A stretch of 64,000 nucleotides of DNA from Coriolopsis trogii (Eukaryota; Basidiomycota; Agaricomycetes; Polyporales; Polyporaceae). Shown here piece by piece: positions 51,653 to 61,183 of the stretch; within the stretch, counting starts at the first letter, position 1, and every line of letters starts with the position of its first letter. The stretch lies in contig JAHYIO010000037.1 of assembly GCA_020543525.1 (NCBI GenBank), forward strand, positions 372,001 through 436,000. Reading direction: 5' to 3'. The notes beneath the pieces were generated by a model. That model was given only the letters and a program-made list of their open reading frames with translations, was not told where the DNA came from and made no database searches. The position numbers and the translations under genes were made by a program.

Positions 51653-54600
51653 ATGGCAGAGACAGAAAGCGCTCATCGGTTGGTGTCTTCCTCGATGAGC
51701 AGGCTCCTCACCGTCCTCTCTGTCTTCTCGCTCGCTGCCGTCGCCGTCCTGTATTATGCTGGTCTAGACACTTATAACTCCCTTTCTCCTCAAGGATGTC
51801 GTATGTCATGGATGTGGCCCAGTTATATCCTCCAGAACAAGTTCGACCATAGGTGGACCCCGCTCGCGCGTCGCTACAGCCTCTGGTTGTACCGCGAGGC
51901 CAATTTCGAGAGTCATGAGGTGTGCCAATCATTCGCATAGAAGGACGCGGAGTCTTGACTGAGAACCAGTAGTTGCATGGCGCTCCGGTGCTCTTCATCC
52001 CTGGCAACGCAGGATCCTCTCACCAAGTGCGCTCTATAGCCTCCTCAGCTGCACATCAATACTTTTCGTCCGCATACCAAGTCTCCCCCGAGTTTGCGGA
52101 GAATAAGTATACCGCACTTGACTTCTTTGCTGGTGAGCATCGGTACGCGTCAACTAGTTCCTTCCTGTGCTCAAGTATCAACTCAGTTGAGTTCAATGAA
52201 GACCTCTCCGCATTCCATGGCCCTACGATCGACTCCGAGACGTCGTATGCCAGTAGAGCAATCGACTACATCCTCTCCCTGTATCCTCCAGGCACCTCTA
52301 TCATCGTCATGGGCCATTCCATGGGTGGGGTCGTTGCGACCGCCCTTCTTCCGAACCCAAACATTTCCGCCATAATCACCATGTCCACTCCACATACTCT
52401 TCCTCCAGTCAGGTTTGACCGGCGCATCGACCACATATACGCGCGCAACCGCGAATACTTGGCTACCGATCCAACGCCCATGTTGTCCATATGTGGAGGC
52501 GCGACGGATCTCATGATACCTTCGGAGTCTTGCATTCTTTCTTCTCCCGTACTCGGATATCATCCTTCACTCTACCGGCGCACTGTATTCACCAGTGCCA
52601 TGGAAGGCTGTTGGACGGGTGTTGGACATCTTGCGATGGTATGGTGCCATCAGGTTCGGTGGCGCATTGCTCGAGCAGCGTTGCAGATCGCGGCAGCGAA
52701 GACGACAGTGGAGCGAGCCACAGTTATGGATCGATGGCTGAGGGACGGCCACACGCTTCCTCCCGATGTTTCTACAAACAGTATCCAACTCGGTCCTGGG
52801 CAATACTTCTTGGTACCACGCAACGAGCCGCTAACCTTGCGAGATCCCACTGGGTCATATTCATATATCTTCCCGGTACCGACCCCAGACGAGAGGCGGA
52901 CTGTTGCCAAATTCGTCTTATACGTATCTCAGGGCTCTGTACCACCTGTCTCACCTCAACGTCCACTGCCATTCCGTGCCAAGGTCCATATATGCAGGGG
53001 TAGCGAAGACCTCTCGTGTTCTCCGCTGCTACCCACCACTCTGAAACTCATGCCTAGCCCTATCCCGGGGTCTTCATTCCCTGTGCCAGATCAAGGCACG
53101 GACGAGTCTGAGGGCATAGTTCTCTACGAGGCAGATGTGGCGCTCAACTCGGGCTCGCAGATTGCTGTGAGTGTCGAAGACGGAGACGGTCGGGGATGGG
53201 TTGTCGGCGGGTTTGCTCACAGTGAGCCAATCCACGTGGACGTCGGATTTGCAAGTGCGTACAGTGTGCCTCAGTTCGTTGTGGTGACTGACAGGGTTGC
53301 ATAGGATTGCTCCTGTCTTCAATCGATATTTCTCTACCTGCCGGCATCCGTACACAGATCAACCTTCCATTCGTACCCGCCCACTCACTTCTCATATATC
53401 GCCTAACCCCAGGGTACGACTCCCGATCCCATTGCACTTGTACGTTGGTGTATCATCATTGTTGTCCATGTGCTGATGGAAAACCTTGTCAGCATCGGTA
53501 TCTCTTTTACCGCTGCTTACCCATAATACACATCCGTCAGAAACCCACTACTTTCCGCTCGCACCGACCTTTCCCAGACCTATACTTCTGCACTCGCACG
53601 CAGTTGGCCCCTACATCGACTCCGAGCGCCGCATAGGCAACACCTTGGTAATTCATTCCTCAGGCGAATGCCAGGTGAATAGCGTCCGACTAGCAGTCGA
53701 TTGGTGGGCTAGCAGCGGACGCTGGGGTACGAGGTATGGGACGGCCGCGGCATGTTGGGCTGTTGGCATACTAGCCGTTGTCTTGTTCGACACTTTGGGT
53801 ATGGTTGAAAGGGGTGGTAAGTCTTGAAACCCTATATGTAAACTCTATTTCACCATAAACTGGGCCCTCTACAGCTCCAATACCAGATGTCAACAGCTCC
53901 CTAGACTTCTTCGGCCGCAAAAGACTTCCATCGTTGCTGTTGGGATCGTTCGTTGCTACCTTGCTACCGCTGAGGCCAGGGGCCCTACTGGGGAATCAAG
54001 GCGATCCGATTTTTGCGCCTCTTGCAATGCTCCTACTGCCTATTGCGTTTGGGTTAGTGTGCGTGATGTGGTTCCTGCTGCTCGTGCTCCTGTGGCCTCT
54101 TCAACGAGTTCTCAGGGCGATTGGAAGGTGACTCGCATACATCGATGCGTTGATACCTGCATACTGACCTCGTCGAAGACAGAGGGAGGATCACAGCCTA
54201 CGTCGACCGACCACTGCGCTCGTCTCGATGGCGTTCATTTTCCTTGTCATCTTCGTCTTGGTGCCATGGCAAGTGGCATTCCTGGGTTGCTGGCTGATCC
54301 ACTTCTATACTTGCGCATCGTCACTGGCATATCTGTCATCGCTCACACCTCCGTCCTCAGCAGTGGAGGCCGTCCCTCTTGTCCGGATGGACTCGGCATC
54401 TATAGATGCTTCCGAGCGGTCTACTGACAATGCTCGCTCAAGTGCAGGACTTTTACATTCAGCCTTGACGCAGCAAGTCAATGCCCACCTCCACATACTT
54501 CTGTTTATGACTTGGCTGCTACCCCTGACAGCGCCTGTCCTCGCTGTCTGGGTCCGCACCCTCGTTACTGCGGGTCTGACGACCCCATTTGACGGTGACC

Positions 54601-54920
54601 ACAATTTCCTCTACGTCGCACCCTTCCTTATCCTGGTGGAGGTTCTTGGCGGCGGGGACGCCTTGATACACGCCAAAGCGTTCTTGTGAGAGCCATCCTC
54701 CAGATGCCCATGGTGCTTCATGAAGCTGACGCTGATCCGTTCTCGCAGCGGAAGCGAGTCAAAAGAGCGTGTCTCACCGCGATGGGGAATGGCGCTGCTC
54801 GCGCTAGTTGCCTTCTTCGCAGGTCCGAGGACGACGTATATGGTGTTTGAGGCGGCCGCTGTGGCTGTGGGTTGGGCGGTGACGCGTAGGATCGCGCCTG
54901 TGTACTGGGGTAGCAGGTAG
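51653..54920 (+). CDS. BST1: GPI inositol-deacylase (Bst1/PGAP1)
   Basis: Exon 1 (51653-51919) encodes a short N-terminus and a membrane anchor (LLTVLSVFSLAAVAVLYYAG); M15 is an alternative start. Exon 2 from 51973 holds the alpha/beta-hydrolase: APVLFIPGNAGSSHQVRSIA, DFFAGEHRYAS-like loop, and the nucleophile GHSMGGVVA (Ser about 205), with PHTLPPVRFD and GHLAMVWCHQV (likely catalytic His). Later exons, to 54918-54920, encode a beta-rich part and many hydrophobic helices (LLLGSFVATLLPL, LLPIAFGLVCVMWFLLLVLL, AFIFLVIFVLVPWQ, HILLFMTWLLPLTAPVLAVW). Bst1/PGAP1 removes the acyl chain from the inositol of GPI anchors in the ER, which allows export and quality control of GPI proteins. The splice model between about 53250 and 54230 is only partly resolved. 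Confidence 0.9.
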
Positions 54921-55516
54921 TGATACAGGTGGCGTGCGTCGTAGATGGATCACGTCACACCAGCCTTACGTGGATCGATACTACATACTTTGAAATACGA
55001 ATATTAGCATGTTGCTGCATATTAGACCGGGGGTTGAGCCATAGTCGAAAAGCCCGAGGTACTGCTGCAAGGAGGATATGATGCCGGCGGGGGGCTGAGC
55101 GCCTATGGTGATGAGAGTAATTGTTGCAGATCAGTTGCAGCCGAGACGTTGGTGCAGAACCCGTTCACGGTCTTCATGCTGCCACCAACGCCTGCTTCCT
55201 AGGCTGCACTCCCTCTGCTCTAGCTTCCCACCAGACAGTCCACGCTCGCGACCATCCCACGCTGAGCACCAAGCTGGATCCCACACGTCGTCGCTACCAG
55301 TGTTCTTGGGCGGTTGCACCTTTGCGGCTCTGGCAACAAGGCGGGATTCGGCCTCACGATCACTCCTCAGACCTCTGCGGCACGGCTCGAGACGACCATT
55401 CCTACTAGCAGCTCTAGCTTCCCAATACCCCTCTCTGGTATACCCTATTTCGACTCGTGCACAGCAGCAGGCTGCCCGCCAAACTATATCCCCACCAACA
55501 AGCTACACAGAGAGGA
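54921..55516. other. Intergenic region; promoter of the Uds1-like gene
   Basis: About 600 bases with overlapping short frames on both strands. The frame of the downstream gene is open back to 55457 but has no ATG before 55517. Confidence 0.5.
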
Positions 55517-58386
55517 ATGAACGGCGTCCGACGCTATTTTGGCGGAGGGACAGGCAGCGGAGCCTCGACCCCGTCCTCACAGAACATCCCCCTTCCATCG
55601 TCCCCACCCCCACCAGGATCGACCAACCCGCTCAACCTGCCTCCGAAGCCGTCATGGCCGCCGACGTCTTCCCCGCCGATGAACGGGAATAGCTCGCTGG
55701 AGGACAGTCCGAAGACGACTGCGGCGCTCTTTTTCCGCAAGGACCGGCAGCGACCGCCGCCAGGAGCATCCAGTTCGACCAAGTCCGACGAGGACACGGG
55801 CAACTCCTCCTTCCAGTCATCCCGGGACTCGGTTGGGTCTGGGCGTACGTCCACGCAGCCGTCGTCTCCTGTCGCTGGCCCATCATCCCCGAGGATGCCT
55901 ATGCCTGTGCGCGTCGCGGAGCTTGCGCGGAAGCCGGTGGATGGAGAGAAGAGGAATAGTGCGCTGTTTTCGACAAAGGATGAATTGCTGATGGACTTGC
56001 TCGCGAGCGAGGCTATCGTGGACAGTCGGGGGTTTGATATCTTGAGTGCGGAGGAGGTGGAGGAGCTCAAGAAGGTGCGCAAATATACTACATGATCATT
56101 GTGATTGTGTTCGAGCGTATTCCTCGACAGGAGTATCAAGTGCTCTCTTCGCGACTCGTCGCTCTTACGAAGAAGCTCTCGCTCGAGACCAAAATACGGG
56201 ATGCTGCAGTGTCGCTGTCGAAGGCGAACTCTTCCTTCAAGAACGTTTCCAAGCAGACTTCAGAGCAGCTCGAGAACGCGAACCGCAAGGTTGATCAAGC
56301 ACAGCGGGAGCTATGGCGCGTGTCGGAGAAGGCAAGCGAAATCAATCGCAGACTCTTAGAGCACCGGGCGGGGGTTCTCAGCTACTCGGTACGAAGTATG
56401 GAGAGGAAGATGGCGCCCCCTGACCAAGCCAATGGCAACGGAGACCTCGGCGTGTCGGGTTACAATACTCCCAACAGGAACTCGACCATGAGTCCTACAC
56501 AGTCTTCCGTGAACAGCGCTCGTTCGACGTCCTCCCGGTCGAAGTTCGATGGGGCACATTTCTTCGCAGGTCACTCGGACGCCATCGTTCCTGCAGCACC
56601 CAAAGGGCCTGGGGTGTCTTCCGCTGAAGTGGCAGCATTGCAAGAACAGCTCAAGGCGTCACAGACAGCATTGGAAGCGGCCAATTTGCAGCAGCAGAAG
56701 TTGACACGAGAGCTCAACGCGGTACGAGCTGAGAAGCAGGTGCTCGAGTCATCAAAGAGCTCGGAACTTCGACAAGCGGAGGAGATGATCGCCGCGTTGG
56801 AGAGGCAGATGAGTGAGATGCAAAGTCTGGGGGATCGGGTCGTGACGCTGGAGGACGAGAAGAAGACATGGGCGCAGGAGCGGGTTGAGCTTGAGGAGCG
56901 GCGGCGCGAAGTGGACAAGCTGGAAAGGCGGTTAGAGATCCTGGAGGAGCGAAGCGGAGAAATCACTGAGGTCGAGTCGACGCTGGCACGGGAACGGCAA
57001 AAGCTCGACGAGAAGGACCGCGAGATCGCAGAGCTCAAGGCCGAACGCGCGACGTTGCTGGCTGGTGGCGAAAGCAAGGCTCTGTTGGAGCAAGGCGTGG
57101 ATGCCCTCCAGGAGATCATGAAGAAGCATGGCGTCTCGCACTACTCTCGGGATATCTCCATTGGTGGCCTTGCTGCTTCCATCGGCAAACATCTTGACGA
57201 GCTCAAGGTTAAATCTGACGCAAGCCAGAAGGCGCAAGAGGAGTGGAATGCTCTCAGGATCAAGCTGGAGGGCGACGTGCGTGTAAGCTTGGAACGACGT
57301 GAGATGCTCGACCAGCAGCTCGAGGAAGCGCGTAAAGAGCGGGATGCTGCGAGGGCTGAGGTCAAGGTATTGGAGGCGAGGCTCAGGGTGCGTAAAGTCT
57401 GTTGGTTCGTTGAGGCCCCGATATGCTCATCCAAGCTTTCCACAGGATATTGAGGAATCCGGGAACGGACCCATAGTTCAATATACGGGCGAAGCAGCCA
57501 AAATCACTGCCGTACTCGAACCAATCTGGAGCGTGCTCCCATCTCCGGAAGCCCGTGCCCAGAAGCTCGGCAAGAACAAACATACCCAGAACGGCGCTTC
57601 CGCCCTTTCACCTACCACAGCCAGTCCCGTCGCTAACAAGGGAGGTGCTTCTCTCTCAGAGATGGACGTCCGCTCGCTCAAGACACTGTACGATCCGAAT
57701 GGCTTCCCACTATCTGCTCGTCCCAGTGGCCCGGATGTTTTTACCGTCGAAGCATTTGCGTCGCGGGTGCAGGCCCTCATCTCGGACGACCGCGCGCTCA
57801 TCGAGCGACTCATCAGGTTCGCTCAGGCGCATGATCTGCTCAAGAAGAATGCGGAGCGGGCGCAGAAACTCGCTCAGGAGAGTAACGCCGCTCTTGAGAC
57901 GTACCAGAAGCAAGTGAAACTGCTCGAGGATCGCAACGTCTCTATGATTGCGAAGCAGACAGCTTTGTACGTCCTTGTCTTCTCTTGGGTCCAAGAAGTG
58001 ATGACGAACTGTTACGATCACACAGGCAAGACGAGGTACAGAACTTGCAAGAAGCCGTCGACCGCATCACGGCAGAGAAGCTGGATCTTGAGACGCAAGC
58101 CGCAGAGCAAGCAGAGACCTGCCGTCAATTGACGGACGCGAACAACTCGCTCAGTGCGCGTGTGTTAAAGCTCGCCGAGGAGAGCAGTAGCGCGTCGACC
58201 TCCGACGCCACACGGAAGAAGCTCGAGGCAGAACTTGCGGAGTGCAAAGCCGCGCTCGAGAAGGCGCAAGAGGAGATCGACGCGGTGCGGATATCGCAGC
58301 AAACGCAACAGATGGCGCTCCTTGAGGAGCTCAACTCGGTCCAGACGGAGAATACGAATCTGCGCGCGCAGTTGCGGAAAAAGTAA
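55517..58386 (+). CDS. Uds1-type (up-regulated during septation) coiled-coil protein, 898 aa
   Basis: Exons 55517-56074, 56131-57387, 57446-57966 and 58026-58386 join in phase to 898 residues. After ~145 Ser/Pro-rich residues comes the characteristic block KDELLMDLLASEAIVDSRGF, then DILSAEEVEELKKEYQVLS and LVALTKKLSLETKIRDAA, which I match to the Uds1 family named after a fission yeast protein induced at septation. Long coiled coils follow (about 385-605), a conserved-looking middle (LEPIWSVLPSPEARAQKLG, MDVRSLKTLYDPNG) and further coiled coils to the end (LEAELAECKAALEKAQEEI). There are no catalytic motifs or membrane segments. A structural role at the septum or cell tip is inferred from the family only. 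Confidence 0.82.
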
Positions 58387-59153
58387 CCGTATATACCACC
58401 ACCCCGGCCTCGCCGGTCGAGGTGTTCGTGGCTCGGATTTCGGGGCTCGCGTTATTCATTCTACCAAGGTCGCTCCTCGCGTCCATCACGCTCGCTCGAT
58501 TCATGTTCAATTTGCATCTCGTCACCTTTCTCGCGCAGTCTCTTTCTCATAGTCTCTCCCTCACGCCCTCGATTTATATCGACGTTCCCGCTATTTAGTA
58601 CATTTACCCACACTCGACTGGACGCAGGATCTCCCATCTTTTTCTTGTTTGGTGCACACATCGCCGTTTGTATCTCTATCGCATATTTGATATCCCGCGC
58701 ATCGCTAGCTCTACTTATTAGACACACCACATGTTGCATCCTCGCCCATGTAATCGTGAACCTGCGCCGTTACGGTAGGTAGTAGTCATGACCTCGTTCT
58801 GAATGCATGCTTTTTGTATATACCTCGATATTCAGAAGCGTGCCCACAAGCTGTGTATATCTGCGTGCCTCGGCTTGCCATATGCTTGAGCGATCTAATA
58901 GAATTACGGACGTGTAACGCGTCGAGGCTGGGCCCACCATGCATGAACCGAGCTTGCCAGTGGCCACAGCCCACAGGCGCGCTCGGGCGCGATGTGTGGA
59001 ACAGACGCCCATCAGCATCCGGAGGCGGAGAGGAGCGGATACTTGCCTTCTCTGTCTTGCTTGACGTTCCCCCCTCACCCTCGCTTTCACGATCCCCAAG
59101 ACTCGCGTTCTTGCACTCAACATATAGTCACTCTCTGGTTACTTCTCTATTAC
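58387..59153. other. Intergenic region, 770 bp
   Basis: This contains the 3' UTR of the Uds1-like gene and the promoter of the next gene. The first part is T-rich with TTT and CTC runs. No further gene is supported. Confidence 0.5.
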
Positions 59154-60718
59154 ATGGCGCCATTGGACGGAATCGAGGACCTCTTGGAAGAGCTGCCTGA
59201 GTTAGATCGGCGGTCATGCCGGCTCCTGGGACCGACTGCGCTGGTGCGTGCTGGATGTTGGTACTGGCGAAAGCGGGGGAAGGCTCATGTTCTGTGATGG
59301 GTGTATAGGTCGTGCAGGGGCTCATGGGTGTGCTGGTTATTCTTTCGCTGGTTTACAAAAGACATCGTGAGACCCCGAAGCGGCCGTGGAGAATATGGTT
59401 CGTGTTGCTCTCCGCTCTCGTAATTGTTGTGGGTGTTGAACGGACGGTCGTCACAGGTTGTTCGACGTGTCGAAACAAATCATTGGCCAGATGTTCGTGC
59501 ATGGCGTGAATGTACTCATCTCGGACGTCGTGGCGCATCTTACCACCGCGAATGCGTGTGTCCTCTACTTCATCAATATCCTGCTTGATACCACTGCCGG
59601 TGAGTCCGCTTGATGTATCATGTTTCCTTGGTGCAAACCCGTACGTGGGTCAGGTGTCGGCATCATCTATCTCATCCTACAAGTCGCGACGTACGTCCTT
59701 ACGGAGAAGTTCCACTTGAAGGGTTTCGAATCGGGCGTGTATGGGACCCCTCCGTCCATCAACTACTGGTTCCGTCAAGCAGCGGTCTATGTATTCGCAT
59801 TGACGACCATGAAGCTCCTTGTGGTGGCCCTGTTTGCTGCCTTGCCCGTCATATTTGACTTGGGCGAATGGTTGCTGGGATTCCTCGGGTCCACTGATGC
59901 TGCGCAAGTCATCTTGTGCGTATCTCACCTATCATTACTACATTTCCGATCGTCTAACCACGAACGTTCCCTACCATAGTACGATGGGCATCTTTCCCAT
60001 TATCATGAACGTGATGCAATTCTGGTTGATTGACTCCATCGTGAAGGGGTCCAGCAACTATTCGCCACTTGCCCTCGTCTCCGACACACCGCGCGGTTCC
60101 ATGGATCCCGACAGCGAACCGCTGTTCCGTGCTTCGGACGACGACGACGACGATGGCGATGACGGCCTGCCGGCAAGACGTGACATTGAGAACCCTCGCC
60201 CTCGGCCCATCTCCCGCTCGCGTTCTCGGGGTGACCAACGTCGCCTCTCCGCGGGGGAGCCCAAGTCCGTAGGCTCCGGTGCGACGACCGCCATCCCTTC
60301 GGGTTCCTCCACGCCTATTCCTAAGCCCATTGACACAGGCGTGTCTGTTCATGCATATCCTCCGGCAGGCGCCGCTAGCTCGCCAAGTTCTGCCTCCTCA
60401 CACATGTCGTCCAGCTCGATTGGCTCTTCCTCCCTATCGAAAAGCCGTAGGCGGTCTCCTCCCCCTCCTCTCGCCCTCAAGAAGGACCGCAAGTCATCAT
60501 ATCCCAATATCGAGATCTCGAAGAGTGCACAGCCTGTCGAAGAAGTGGCGAATGATGATGAAAAGTGGGCAGCCTGGGGTGACGAGGGGGAGGACGACTG
60601 GGCGGATCGGGTCGGCGAAGAAGATTGGACAGGACGGCGGTTGGAGGCTCGGAAGGAGGCGGTAGAAGACGTTTGGCGGGGACACAGTCCCAATACGCAT
60701 GCGATTTCTGTGTCGTGA
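59154..60718 (+). CDS. STIMATE/YPL162C-type vacuolar membrane protein
   Basis: The ATG is at 59154 (MAPLDGIEDLLEELPELD) and the TGA at 60716-60718, with about six exons joined in phase: GPTALVVQGLMGVLVILSLV, a short cytosolic loop (KRHRETPKRPWRIWLFDVSK), QIIGQMFVHGVNVLISDVVA, YFINILLDTTAGVGIIYLIL, EKFHLKGFESGVYGTPPSIN, then three hydrophobic segments and QFWLIDSIVKGSSNYSPL. This order is that of the family containing human STIMATE (TMEM110) and yeast YPL162C, multi-pass proteins of the ER or vacuole; STIMATE promotes STIM1-dependent calcium entry at ER-plasma membrane contacts. The ~190-residue C-terminal tail is Ser/Arg-rich with an acidic run (seven Asp in a row-like DDDDDDDGDD) and a tryptophan/acid-rich end. 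Its role in fungi is not known. Confidence 0.88.
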
Positions 60719-61183
60719 ACGACTCAGGCTCTCCCTTGGACCCATCCTCTCACTTTCTACGGTTCTGTGCGCGCATGGACAGTATTTCGTCTACATTGGA
60801 ACACACATCTTTCGTGCTGTGTATTACTATATCATTCCGTTCGCCCCTGTATGCAGTAGTCGATGCAAGTTGAAACCGTTGGAGAACTGGAGGTAGAAAT
60901 CGGAAGATAAGGTTCGGAGGTGACGGAGCGAGCGTGCCGGATGTGATTCACTCGCCTCCGTCACCCGATCGCCAACTGAGGCAATCGGGAGCAGTGGCCT
61001 CTCGCTCCGTCTGTTTCTCTACCCAACGACTTCGAGACTCCCTGCACGCCCGCTCTTAGTTCACTCGTCGTTCCTCATACCTTGAGACTACGCGCACTCT
61101 GATACACTACCTACATCTACAAGTAGAAGTAACAAAGACCTTCGCAAACCCTCAAGCTCAAGGTCGGTGTGTTAAACAACGCG
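60719..61183. promoter_or_regulatory. 3' UTR and promoter of the UBE2O-like gene
   Basis: About 465 bases between stop and start codons. No TATA box was assigned and no coding frame is supported. Confidence 0.5.
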
